From Lytechinus pictus (taxonomy: Eukaryota; Echinodermata; Echinoidea; Temnopleuroida; Toxopneustidae), in assembly GCF_037042905.1 (NCBI RefSeq), contig NW_026974140.1, positions 11,915,001-11,979,000 of the forward strand: a stretch of DNA of 64,000 nucleotides. Reading direction: 5' to 3'. The notes under the pieces are model-generated. The model worked only from the letters and a program-made list of their open reading frames with translations, made no database searches and had not been told where the DNA came from. Within the stretch, counting starts at the first letter, position 1. The number at the start of each line of letters is the position of its first letter. Below are positions 10,880 to 22,715 of the stretch, one piece after another. The position numbers were made by a program, and so were the translations under genes.

Positions 10880-12600
10880 AAGTCTTTGCAATGGAGAGTT
10901 GGAGACCCACTTGCGTAGGCGGGCCGAGGGGCCCCAGGCCCCCTATTGGCAGAGCAATAAAAAAAAGAGGAAAAAGAGAGGAGACAAAAATAAGAGGAGG
11001 AAGACGCCGAGTGAATAAGATGAATAAGAATAAGACTTGGAAAATTAAAAAGATATTTCATGTCACTATGTAAAATTTTCGCTCGCGCTTCGCGCTCGCA
11101 TTGCCTGTTAGGTGATTTACATATTGCTCAATATGGAGCTTGAAATATCAAGTTTGGAAGTCGATATACAAAACATATTTTAGCTCAGAAATCGAATTTC
11201 ATTATTTTATTTGAATCTCAAATTGATTTTTAAAAAGTGATCTGTAAACATGTCAGTTTTATGGTCTGAATATTAACAATTTCTGCTCGCGCTGCGCGCT
11301 CATAAAATTTGATTTGTCAGGTACTATCATATCTACATGTATTCCGTAAAGTTCTTAAAATTATCCCTATTTAGGTTTGATTGTCAATACGTATCAGCTA
11401 GCGCTGCACGCTCGCATTTTTTATTGGAGAGTTATGTATATTTCAATATCAATTCCATAACAAATTACTTAAAATCCCATTTCATGACAGTTTATCAAAA
11501 ATTTCGGCTCGCGATTTTCGCTCGCATTAATTGTTAAAGATATATTAACTCATGCATCCTATTAATAATACCAAAATCATTAGGCTTAATAGATCAATGA
11601 AAAAAAAATTAATTCAATAAATAAATAGTCCCCCTTTTTCAGAATGGAATATCGACAAGTTTCATCTCGCGCTTAGGAAGAGGAATTGGAAGATAGTCAT
11701 CATTTTCATATGATGACTTAATGTCCTTAGAATGTCCCGATCCTATGTCAAAACTCAGAGTAATAATAATAAAAAATATCAGCTCTTTTTTAATAGCGAT
11801 CCATATCCACCTCACAATTTTCCTACAAATTTCTTGAAATATAGAGTTTAAATTGACACCTTTTCAGATCGGAATAACAAATATTTTAAGCTCGCGCTTC
11901 GCGCTCGCTTTATTGATTTTCATGATAAAAATTGCACTTAGGATGCCTAGACTCTAGCGCACATGTTTATTCAGATACGCAGCCTGTTCTCTATTTAAAT
12001 CATCATCCAGTTTCAGATCAGAATATCAAAGATTTCTGCTTGCGCTTTGCGCTCGCATGATTAATGTATAAAGATACCCATATTACTCATCCTTTTCATG
12101 ATTTGCGAAACATGAATAGAGTGTCTCGTTTATAGGTCGAAATCTCGATTTTTTTTTCGCTCGCGCTTCACGCTCGCATTAATTGTTTAGTTATATACCT
12201 ATCCTGTTCATGATTACAAAAAGTGCTTAGAATTTCTATTCTTTCGGTACAAATTTCAAAATTTTCAGTTCGCGCGAAATTGTTGAAATATGTAACGTCT
12301 TCATGGCTATCTGCAAGCAGTCCATAGTAGGGACCTTTTTGATAAGTTCAAAACGTATATCAAATTTTTTTTTGTGCTATCGCTTCGCGCACGCAGTAAT
12401 TATTTCGCTGCATACACATCTTGTTCAGGGTCACAAACATCATGAACATTGCCCAGAATGTTCAAATTTCAGGACAAAATACATAGAACTTCAAAAAAAT
12501 TAGCTCGCGCTTTGCGCTCTCACTATATAAATCAGGACTATGAGATTATAATATATCTATGTTGATTCAAAAGAATAAAGCTAAGAAGTGACTAATAACA
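10880..12600. repeat. Degenerate array of gctcgcgcttcgcgctcgca motifs
   Basis: At least eight copies of a gctcgcgcttcgcgctcgca-like motif recur at irregular spacings of about 110-400 bp (near 11079, 11284, 11398, 11506, 11887, 12036, 12160 and 12500). AT-rich spacers separate them. The left edge is GC-rich (ggcgggccgaggggccccagg near 10918), and the right edge near 12600 has cacccccgcacccccgct. The same motif lies inside the hAT-like element at 2904-3918, so this is probably a related large non-autonomous transposon. It separates copy 1 from the shared intergenic block. Confidence 0.65.
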
Positions 12601-12632
12601 CCCCCGCACCCCCGCTTCCCAGGTCCATGAGT

Positions 12633-13723
12633 AACCATGGTAAAATAATTGCATTAACATGATTTTACCATGGTTTGGAACGCACTTCTAACCACGGTAA
12701 TTTTATCACTATAATTTCATTAATGTGAAACATTTGTGGTCCAATCTGTTAAACTTGTAATCTATTACCATAACAAGTGGAGCGCCTCTGGCAGTCACAC
12801 CTGCATTTCGCGATTAAATATAGCATCAGTGCTGACTTTGAAAACTACTATAAAACAATTATTGACAAAAGACACCATTCATATAATGATGCAATACTAA
12901 ATTAATTGCCCCTAAATGACATTTGACCTTGATCATGTGACCTAAGGCTTGTCAGTGATACTTGATTACCCATATGTCCACAATTCATAAACTACATCCA
13001 TAAACTTTGAAAGTAATGACAGCAATTTAATAATTACCTCCAACATGGCCAAACTTCATTAATTTTAATGACCTTTTACCTTGGTCATGTGACCTGAAAC
13101 TCGCACATGATTTACAGTGATACTTGATTACTCTTATGTGTAGGTTTTATGAACTAGACCAATACAATTTAAGAGTTATGATGGTAATATCACAAATACC
13201 CCAAAATGACCAAAGTTCAATGACCTTTGACCTTGGTCATGTGACCTGACACTCGCACAGGTTGTTCAGTAATACTTGCTTACTCTAATGTTCAGGTTTT
13301 ATGAATCAGATCCATAAACTTTCAAAGTTATGATGGTAATTCAACAAATACCCCAACTTGGCCAAAGTTCATTGACCCTAAATGACCCTTGACCTTGGTC
13401 ATGTCACTTGAAACTCAGGCAGGATGTCCAGTATTATTTTGTGTTGCCATGATTTTAGAGCAAAAGAAAATCACCATGTTTAACCGAAGTAAAATCAAAG
13501 TCAAAATATTGGTTAACAAGTTTCGTTTAAATCAACATTATGATTTATGTAATTTGAATATATAAATTCACTAGATCTAACATGATACATTTAATTAGTA
13601 AGTAGTAATTATACACAATCATAATCATTTTAAGGTCTTCATAAATCAAACTATTAGTAGCATGGCCCCCTTATAAGCAACAGTAGGCCTACTGGTTACC
13701 TGTAAATTTCAATCTTTTTAAGC
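12633..13723. repeat. Shared intergenic block X (first copy)
   Basis: This segment matches 29718-30273, starting at accatggtaaaataattgca and ending near the gtaaatttcaat segment. It lies just upstream of a transporter 5' end in each case, so it is spacer carried by the tandem duplication. This copy holds a 0.67-kb GGTCA-rich repeat at about 12772-13442 that the other lacks. It lacks the 117-bp MITE seen in the other copy. Confidence 0.8.
12772..13442 (-). repeat. DR1-rich tandem repeat element, inverse orientation
   Basis: About four degenerate units of roughly 150 bp contain tgacctttgaccttggtcat and catgtgacctgaaactcgc. The left edge, aacaagtggagcgcctctgg, is the reverse complement of the edge of the array at 46090-47050. 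The element is therefore the same family in opposite orientation, inserted into block X. Confidence 0.75.
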
Positions 13724-13984
13724 ATCCTTAGAATCGGTTAGTAAATTTTGTACCACTTTACTATTGTTAATGCAAAGGATAGTGACATAAACTTGCTCAC
13801 GAAATATATCACAAATTTGTACAATAAATTTACCAATAAGTTTTGTAAATATAGTGAATTTTGTGAGGACTTTCATAGATAAGCCGATGCAAATAATATA
13901 AAATTAAATTTACTGTTTAAAAAACATTGTCAAACTATTATGAATCAATGATTGTATTAACATGTTCATTCAACAACGAATGAT

Positions 13985-15410
13985 TTCACTATTTTATTTA
14001 ATTTAAGTAACCATGCACACGTGATATACACTCCTCCATAGTGACTTAAGATATGGAATACTCCAAGGTTTTATCATCGGGGCCCCTTTTATTTACTTTG
14101 TATATAAATGATCTGTGCAATGTTTCTTCGAAATTGAGATTTATATCATTTGCAGATGATGCATATATTTTTATGCCACATGAAAATATTGATATTCTGC
14201 AAGTGCAATTCAATAGTGAATTGTACAAATTCAATTCAATTTGTACAAGGGACATAGAGCAATTTCAATTGATTATGCGCTATATAAGTACCAATTTATT
14301 ATTATTATTAATTAAAAATGATGACTTCATGGTTGACCATTAATAAAATATCAGTAAATATTTCTAAAACACAGTATATGGTTTTTACTGAAGAATATGC
14401 ATTGACAATCTGCAGGTTAAATTAGCAAATTTTAGTGTAGCAAAGGCATCGCATGTCAAATTTCTTGGTATCATAATAGATAGTAAATTGCTATGGACTC
14501 GTCATAATGATTTAATTTGTAAAAGAACTTCCAAAATCATAGGCATTTTGTACAGATTACGCAATTTTCCAATTACTGCTTTACGAAATTATGTATTACG
14601 CACTTATTGCACCTTTTTTTAAGTTATGGTATTCTTGCCTGGGGCAGTGCTTCACATCTGGATATATTTTTTAAACTTCAAAAACGTGCATTAAAAATTA
14701 TTAACCCATTCATCTTTTTATGCTCATGCAGAACCAATTTTTAGGTCTCAGAGGATGTAAAGTTTTATGGCTTTTGTGATTATGAAACCGCAATGTTTTG
14801 TATAACTGTTATGAATACATACAGGGCCTCTAAGTATAACAGTGTTTGAACCACTGACAGAGTCACCCTGGTAAAATAAGACGTAATAAATAAATAAATA
14901 AATAAAATATCTTTTACCCGAATCAATGTTTGATTATTTGGTTTTAAATCGTATTCTACATAATTATATAACTAGAGACAATAATGATTTTCATATAATT
15001 AAAGTAAGGACCAAATTATTTCAAAATTCATTTTTTATAGGGGACCATTAATTTGGAATACTATGTATTTATCAAAGGAAATTAGGGATATTTGCTCTCT
15101 TTACGTTTTCGGGAGGAATTATAAATACCAAGTCATCACTGTATATACTTATTCATTTTTTACTTAATTATTATTTTGATTGTTTGCTTGTATGGGTGAG
15201 TTGGGATATTCTCCCCTTTTCTGCTTAATTTTTTTATTAAATACTATGTTATTTTATTTGGGCCAGCCGTACATAAGGTTAATTTCTTTTTGGCTGCTAC
15301 CCTTTCAGTATAATACTTCATTTATATCTCTGTTCGATTTATTTCATGTTTGTACTATTTATATTGTTCTTTTTATACTGAGAAAAATAAATTGAATTGA
15401 ATTGAAATTG
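13985..15410 (+). pseudogene. Decayed non-LTR retrotransposon, reverse transcriptase 3' part
   Basis: Translation around 14050-14200 gives GPLLFTLYINDL followed by FADDAYIF. These match the block preceding the RT catalytic motif and the FADD motif of LINE reverse transcriptases. The preceding QGF..GAPF piece (about 14060) is in another frame, so a frameshift lies there. Later, in another frame, comes FLGIIIDSKLLW (about 14460) and then a LSYGILAWGS-like block (about 14620), typical of the RT thumb and connection region of CR1/Rex1/L2-group elements. The 3' end is a short (ATTGA)n-like tail near 15388-15410. Multiple frameshifts and stops make it inactive. It sits between block X and the 3' end of transporter copy 2 and is missing at the matching point of unit 3. 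Confidence 0.85.
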
Positions 15411-15622
15411 AACATTTACACATCTTTGGTGTAATCCTTAAAGTCCGTGCAAATTCTAGGATTCGATCCATGACGAAAAAATTTTCCCTGTTTTCTAAAA
15501 GTTTATGAACAGATGATGGCTATGGCTAATGTACATGCAGCAGTGGATAAACCGAGCCTGGTCTGATCGGGCAACCATCATCTCCATCCTTATTAAAGCC
15601 ATTCTAACTTCCATGACGTTTA

Positions 15623-18600
15623 TTATTTGTTCTCTGTGGAGGAGCGTCGTTTCAAGAAAGTATCAACGAAGAGGAAAACAGAAAACACTCCAAAATTTAT
15701 CAAGAGAACAACCCCGGCCGCTATGAAGATGGTTTTGAAAGACCTGATGCGCTCAAAAACGTTACCTAAAAGACAAAAGAAAGAAAACCAAATTATTTAG
15801 ATATTCGGAAAATATTGAGGTTTCAAAGAGACTGGCATCTAACACGTAATGGTTAAACATGCGGCATTTCATGCAATATCTGTGTATAATCATAACACTT
15901 TAGGGTTTGGGATATTTCACTGCCCAAATCTTTCTGTCAAAGAAATGCATTATGGGTAGACTTGATTACTTTAAGAAAAAAATTACGATAATCACGTTTT
16001 ACCCTCATTTTACAAAGCACAAGAATCTGTAAACCACTTAAAGACCCCCCCCCCCCCTTTCAGCAGGTCTATTAAAAGTCTTTCATTGAAACACCCAGTT
16101 TGTCAAATTCCCTCGATAAGTTTTCAATCAGTTGAATTTCAGTTAAACTTCAAAGTGTTTCATGATTCGTCACTCGTCAGCACTAGCGTACCTACGGGGG
16201 GGGGGGCAGGGGGGGGCACTCTGCCCCCCCTGACGAAGACCTTTTGAAGACCTTTTTTTTTTTTTTTTTGCTTGGCAAATTTTTTTTTGGAACGAAAACC
16301 TATATTTTTTATAGAAGACCTTTTTTTTTTTTTTTTTTTTTTTTTTGCTTGTCAAATTTTTTGGCGGCCGATTTTGCCCCCCCCTGTGGAAAATCCTAGG
16401 TACGCCACTGCTCGTCAGTAATTATTTTTTGTAAACTTTTCATGCTCTGCAGTGTCTTGAAAAAAAATCATCGTAATCTAATTTCAGGAAAACTTTGCTT
16501 GGTAGATCAAACAGCCTTGACGTATTATTACCGAGTCTTTCAATTATCTCTACACTCATTTGCACATTTTAGAGCTATTGTAGTTGTACAGTTTTAGAGA
16601 TCATATAATTTTTTCCCAGAAATCATCTTAAAGCGATTTCCCAGTAGCCTTATTGATCTTTTAATCATGGGCGGCACCTCAGGGGGACAGGGTATATATA
16701 TACTAAGAAAGATAGGTTCAACTTTGCACCTTTAAAGGTACAGACCAGGGCCCCGTCTTACAAAGAGTTACGATTGATCCAATCAATCGTAACTCTATGG
16801 AAATGACAGTGCTAAAAAAAAGAGGGAAAACAAGACCTCCAAAAAGAGGGGCGGGGGAAGGAAGAAGAGTTTACAAAAGGGGGTCTGAGCCATGTGACTC
16901 TGTAATATCCGTACAATAATTGGGAAAAAGATAAAACCCATTACCTCTTCAAAATATCATGGCGCCACCCCTTACTCGCCTAACATAGATTACAAAGAAA
17001 TCTGCTTAATACTACATGATTTTTGTGGTGTGTGTCTTTTTTAGTATCATTCTAAAGATACATTGCATTCTCCTGGTCTTTTAGACTGCATACAGTATAT
17101 CTCCGCTCTATCATGGTGCAATTTAAGCCTACATACCTGCAAGAGTTGCAGATATAAGAAGTATTACTCCACTCGTCATGAAAGTAGTCGCCATGGCAAG
17201 AGAAAAGTTTTCCTTCTTTACTTTAATAGCTAAATATGCGTCGAGGGAAGAAGTTGAACCATAAATGCCGAATCCTACGAAAAATGAACAGATTAGAAAG
17301 TGAACCAGCGATGAGCTAATAGGATGTGCCATCAATGCCATAGATGATACTACTGTGTTGACTGAGAAAGCGTGAGGTGCTAGGTGAGGATGTTTGTACA
17401 GGATTCTTAAGAGTACCAGCCGACTGATGATACCACCCAAAGAACCAATCATGGGGAGATACACTGCTTCATTCTCATGGAGTCCGACTGACATTCCATA
17501 CGATGCAGAGAAAGTTATCCAAATGGCGAAACATCCTTCAAGAATTATTTGACAAGGGATAAAGATAAAGGTGAAGACAAGTTCCTTTCTGAATAGACCC
17601 AAAGGGAAAATTGACGTTAGCACTTCTGCAATCAAGTTTCCTATCGGATTGGATTTTTGAGATTCAGCGTCTTTTCGAATCCTACTTTCATCGCTGGTCC
17701 CCTCGTCAGTATTGAGACTTTCAACGTCAGTTCGAAGTTTGTTCTTTTGATGATAGGTCTCGTCTTCTTGACCTTGCAATAGAGTCGATCCCTCGATATC
17801 ATCCTCTCCGGGGTTATGTCGTTTCTTCTTTTTGACTGCAGTTGACCGAGGGGATCTAAAAGTGGCGCCAATCGCTGTTTGGTAGAAGAAGATACCACTT
17901 AAACAGAGCAGAGCTCCCCTCATACCGTATGCTTCCAGACACAGAACAGCTGTATAAGGGAAAATGATACCTCCAATCTGTCCTCCCATTTGTGTGAAGG
18001 TTATGGCCATGCCATACTTTTCCCCAAAGTGTTCACGCAAAATAACTGTTGAACTCTGGTATAACGGCGATGAGAATAACCCTGAAAATTGAAAAGTAGA
18101 ATATGATTGTAATGATAATCCATAATCTATTCATGTTTTGTTAATGATAATTGTGACTTCTGGGGTTTATTGTGTTTGAGGTGAGAAACTGGAAGATTTG
18201 TATGGACAGGATCTCCCCAAGCAAATATCTCATAAGATTGCCGTAATAGCATGCTGAAAAAGAAATTTTAAATGGTATAATTATCATGAAGTAGACAAAC
18301 CACTAACACCACATAGTGTATCAGTTCAAATTTATTCGTGTGTATTGCCCAAAGTTTTTATGAATATTATATCATATTTGCATTACTTATACAATGATTT
18401 ATTCAGAATTTCCGTTGTGGCTGTCAAAATAATTAGAGCACTTTCTATTCCTAATCTCTAAATTGATAAATTAGTGATCTAACAACTTTACTCTAAAGAA
18501 AGGCAAATATCTGATCTTGATGCATTCAGGGAAATATTCAAATTGGCCACTGGTCTCGACTTAAAGTTTCGTGTCTGATTTCAAACTCTTCTTCATCTCT

Positions 18601-19764
18601 CCCAATTAGTTGATGGCGCAAAATCATTCTTGCCAACTGGTGTATAGGGCCTTCGTATTAGATTTACATGACATAGGTCTTTGTCGTCAAATCTTTGAAG
18701 TGTCCATATGTACTCGCCACCAACTCAAAAGACCTGAAGAAGCGTCCAAAATCGGATGCAAAACTATCATCAATTCAAAATCCAGTCACCTAGAATCAGG
18801 ACTGGGCAGTACCTGTAAAGAAGAATGAGCATCCCAGAGAGAGTGCTGACTGACTGAAGAAGGCCCCCATCATAGATACTCCTGACAAGAACCCGCCGAT
18901 TGATGACAGACAACGATGGCCAAACTTTGTCGCCAAGTAATTACTCAGAGGACCTGCACAGATTTTCATGGAGAAAGTGCTGAATCTCCATTGAAGATGT
19001 GGTCAAACTGAGAAACATACTTTGTCCCGACTATAAGAATTCGAATTGGCAATTATTATTCGCCATGAGCATGGACAGCATTGTGCTCAAAATACGAATG
19101 TCTCTGACTCTGAGCATGATTTGATAATTATGAAAAGAAAAGGAAAACTGAGTATTTGTGTCATACCATTGTCATGATTTATTTTCATTAAATTGCGAAA
19201 CTGAAGACGAAGACGTGGCATTTATATACCACGATCCGGCCCTTGGAAAGAAGTTGGGTCATTGGTGTTACTTTTACCAAAATTATTTTATACACATGCA
19301 ATCTAACCAGTTTTGGCAAATCCTGTGGCACCATAGGCTTATGCTAGCCTTGGGGCTGATCGAAAATTTTATTGGGAGAGGAACATGTAGAAATTTTATC
19401 GATTTCTTAAGAATTCACCTCTTTGAAAATGTATGACCTATAAAATGTCTGATTTACCATAATGTTTACAAAAATGAAGGGAGTGAATATTCCTGATAAA
19501 GAGAGGCTTAAATTTGCATGGGGCAAAAGGAGTACGCCTAGACACATGTCCCAGATTGGTCTACTTACAGGCAATATAAACGACCCCAAGCTGCATTGGA
19601 ACAAGAAATCCAACCAATGTGTAATCCATCTGAAACTGGAAGACCATGGCGGGAACGAGGACAGAAATAGCTTTCGTCATACCGGAGTAGATCATATGAA
19701 CAACAAACTTTCCTAAAGCAACCACGTAGCGCCATTTCTCAGTTGTGTCTGAACTTTCCGCCAT
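15623..19764 (-). CDS. SLC16/monocarboxylate-transporter-like protein, copy 2 (intact, 474 aa)
   Basis: Four coding exons join in frame: 19764-19569, 18953-18813, 18081-17137 and 15765-15623 (TAA). All splice sites are GT/AG and all three introns are phase 1. The start codon gives MAESSDTTEKW, followed by a first membrane segment with KFVVHMIYSG. Exon 2 encodes PLSNYLATKFGHR, the TM2-3 loop pattern of SLC16 carriers. Exon 3 opens with GLFSSPLYQSSTVILREHFG and MAITFTQMGGQIGG, matching the TM3-4 region where MCTs have a permissive R-hydrophobic pattern. A charged loop of about 80 residues (KKKKRHNPGEDD...) separates the two six-helix halves, as in MCTs, and the C-terminus is short and basic (LKRRSS). 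It is probably a plasma-membrane carrier of small monocarboxylates or related solutes; the substrate cannot be read from sequence. Length fits the family (about 430-520 aa). A mis-assigned minor exon cannot be excluded. Confidence 0.88.
16181..16410. mobile_element. hAT-like MITE in last intron of transporter copy 2
   Basis: The 230-bp element has ends CACTAGCGTACCTACGG and the inverted CCTAGGTACGCCACTG. It is flanked by the perfect 8-bp duplication ctcgtcag (16173-16180 and 16411-16418). Copy 3 has one ctcgtcag at 32499-32506 without the insert. The interior has long G, C and T runs and no coding potential. Confidence 0.88.
16749..16797. repeat. Short foldback sequence
   Basis: gagttacgattgat pairs with atcaatcgtaactc across a very short loop (about 16767-16796), preceded by gggccccgtcttacaaa. 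This resembles the termini of small GGGCCC-ended foldback MITEs, another of which is seen at the right end of the window. Confidence 0.5.
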
Positions 19765-19987
19765 TTCGAACCTGAAATATCTGAGGGTCAATAAAAATAC
19801 ATAAAGATTTTCTTAGATAATAATAATGCATGTTTAAATTATTCCTTACTGGAAACTATTGACCTATGGACACTATTACAGATATCAGAGACTGAAGGTA
19901 GGCCTATTTCTCAAAATATCTATTTCTCTGAATTATCCGTGAAAGTCGACTTGCGCAAGACATTAAAACAATGGACGGATATCTCGG

Positions 19988-20121
19988 GATCGTTTCATGA
20001 ATTATTGTCCGACAAGTTGTCAGGTCTGGCTGAAAAGCACCGTTGCTATATGGTAACTATCGACTGATAAGACAGGACTTGTCATATAAAACGTCAATCA
20101 AGTTCTTTCATGAAACGATCC
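19988..20121. mobile_element. Small foldback MITE
   Basis: ggatcgtttcatgaa at the left is inverted as ttcatgaaacgatcc at the right, enclosing about 105 bp. It lies in the long intron upstream of the first coding exon of transporter copy 2. No clear target duplication was found. Confidence 0.6.
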
Positions 20122-20455
20122 TCTGCTCATCTCATAATAGGCCTATCCTAAATATGGAATTTCCAAACCGTATTCGACAATTGATGGCTCTTGACGAATA
20201 AGATAAACCATAACCCCTATTTGGAGCAACTCATAGGCAACATAGCAGCCTCTAAAGACCAACAATCAGTATTAAAATTCACACCTTTATTAGAGTTCCA
20301 GCAGAGCCACATTTTATTGGAGATATGTAGAGCCCGGGGATGATAGAGCGAACCGCCTATTAGCCCCGTCAGAAATTTTCGACCGGGGGTGATTTCAAGC
20401 GTAGCGGCCGACCGAGAAAATGTGTGTTTTTCGTGTCTTTTCTCGCCAAAGACGA

Positions 20456-20596
20456 AGACAGGGAAGGATCCAAGATTTTCCAAAAGACGGCACATTTTTC
20501 CGAAAGAAATTTGACAAGCAAAAAAAAGTCATCGCTTTCAAAAGGGGGAACGGGCCGGATATGCCCCCCCTCCTCTTGGATCTGCCAGTGGACGGG
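20456..20596. mobile_element. Short TIR element, GGATCCAAGA-type ends
   Basis: The left end cagggaaggatccaagatt is inverted relative to cttggatctgccagtg at the right, with G and C runs inside. It belongs to the same broad class as the cagtggcggatccagg sequence at 24011. The flanking 8-mers gacgaaga and gacgggaa match at only 6 of 8 positions, so insertion boundaries are tentative. Confidence 0.45.
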
Positions 20597-21133
20597 AAGT
20601 ATGACCAGCTAATTCCGATGTTCCCTAGCTATACAACAGTACCAACCTTCTTTTAAATAACCGAGAATATTTATCCAAACAAATTATTTCATATGGAATT
20701 TTTTACTTGATTTACTTTGTATCCGTGATCCTGAAATTTCCAAACATAGGGCTTGGGTTTGTAGGTTTAGGCCTATAATATAGGCCTACAGTAGAATCTA
20801 AACGAGAAAATAAAATGTCCAAATATTCTTCGTCTAGGTGTTGGGCTACTTTGCTCGGAAAATGTGTATTTTTCACTTTGGGGATAATGCAAGAAAATAT
20901 TTGAAATCAATTGAAAATTTCAGATGCAAATTTACAAGGGATAATTCAATTTAAACAAGGAGCTTCCAACACATAAATCAAATTAATTTGTAGGCTTCTT
21001 GCTGATACTAGAAGCAGACCATCAATCAATTGCAAATTTGCAAGGTAATGCAGGACCTTCAATATATATTACAATATTTTACATGCATTGACAACCTGTT
21101 TTCGTTTCTCTTCTACATAACGAGAGCCCCCGA

Positions 21134-21640
21134 GCAGTGGCGGCACCAGGATTTTAAAACTGATGGGTGTCAAAGAAAAAGGGATAGAGGGGAACTAAAA
21201 TTTACTTTGCATGTTTCACGAAATGGAGTGTGAAGCGCGACTAGAGCGCTGGATCCAACTTTTGGGTCCTTGCTGGAGTTAGAGCACACATGTACTTGTT
21301 TCTAATTCAGTATATAAAGCGGTATTCCTTAAAAAGGGGGTGGGGCGTAGAATGTTTTCATACACGTTTCCCCGATGGGCCGCTAAAAGCCAATGTTTGC
21401 TGTTGGTTTATAGAGGGAGCAGTCCTAACTAAAGACTGAAGTTTCAAGTGCATTTAATTAGCTGTAGTCTTACAAACAAGATAGGCTATCTCACATTGCC
21501 TAACTAGATAATGAGAGCGCGAAGCGCGAGCTCAACTTTTTGGATATCTGATGCATTTGGACTAAAGCAATGAACGTTCTGAGCAGTTTTTGGCAATACA
21601 AGATATGCGAGCGCGAATCGCGCGCTAAATTTTTGATATA
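21134..21640 (-). repeat. hAT-like end plus inverse gagcgcgaagcgcgagc motifs
   Basis: cagtggcggcaccaggatttt at 21134 resembles a CAGTGGCG-type transposon end. Downstream, gagagcgcgaagcgcgagctc (about 21512) and gcgagcgcgaatcgcgcgc (about 21607) are reverse-complement versions of the motif arrayed at 10.9-12.6 kb. The right end is not identifiable, so this is probably a fragment. Confidence 0.5.
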
Positions 21641-22039
21641 TTGCATGATGGCACATTCCGAGTAACAATACAAAATATGATTTTTTTTAATCAAAATTTC
21701 ATGAACAACAATGAAATGTAACTAAATTTGTATTTAATTTTCAGTTATATGACTTTACTCTCCTATTCTGCAAAATAAGTTGAATTGCATGTACATATAG
21801 CGATATGCACAAATGAATGGTGGTATGCGTATACTTGCGTTTCTCTAGTCCACTCATTAAAATTTTTCAAAGTCCACCCCCTTCTGACAATGAATTCGAA
21901 ACTGACCCCCTCCCCTGCATCCGAACCTGCCCCATCAAACACGCTCTTAAGAACGTTCAGATGACAGAGCTTGCACAAATTAATCGGTGAAAACATATTT
22001 TATTTCTTATGTTTAACTCGAGTCCTGAAGCGAATACCG

Positions 22040-22200
22040 CTGCGACATTATGCTTTAAGACTTGCGACATTATGCGTTAGTAGAAAAGCTACGACATTCT
22101 TTGCGTTGACTGTGCCATTATGCGTTGGACGCTCTTGGCATAATGTCGCAATCTGCGACATTATGCGTTGATGTGACATTATGCGTTGGTGCGACATTCC
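22040..22200. repeat. Clustered tgcgacattatgcgttg motif
   Basis: Within 160 bp there are about six copies of a gcgacattatgcgttg-like motif (near 22043, 22063, 22108, 22156, 22171 and a partial at 22190). One is inverted (ggcataatgtcgca near 22138). Spacing is irregular, so this is not a simple microsatellite. Confidence 0.7.
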
Positions 22201-22429
22201 CGACCTTTCGTTAAGAGAACGCGAACGCTTATTTACGACGGTAGTTGATTTGGGAAGAGACTTTTGGGCCCGTCGTCATGGTCTTAAAACCGTTGTCCTG
22301 CAATGCAAATTGTGTGACATGATATTTTTTTTCGTTTCGCATCTGGAACAGAAACATTCAATTTGCGTTTCGTGTGCAAAATTTTGGTTGCTACTATGGT
22401 AACAGCGATATATCCGATTTAGGACGACT

Positions 22430-22715
22430 TTCAAAATCCAAATACCAGGCGCAACCACGCGTAAAAAGGGAAAGAGTGGGTAAGTACGTTACGTATAGGC
22501 CTATGTGACGTTATAAAGATGTCAAAAACGATGATTAAAATACTGAAAAAAAGGGATATATTTCCAATACTTGTAGGGTTTCACAAATAATTGTTAAAAG
22601 ATGCATTTCCATAATCTGGAAAAGACTTGCTTCCCTTGTTTAGTGTACTTTTCGAAACTTCATGGTCGTGCCTGGTATCCACACATCAATGGAAGTGGTC
22701 CCCCCGGAATTCGAA
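22430..22715. mobile_element. Fragment related to the CCCGGGGGGGCCACT-ended element
   Basis: Pieces such as cgcgtaaaaaggg, gtacgttacgta, gatgtcaaaaacgatg and cgtgcctggtatccac, ending in ggaagtggtccccccgg, correspond in order to the complete element at 43940-44489. The left end is degraded, and no target duplication is seen. Confidence 0.6.
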
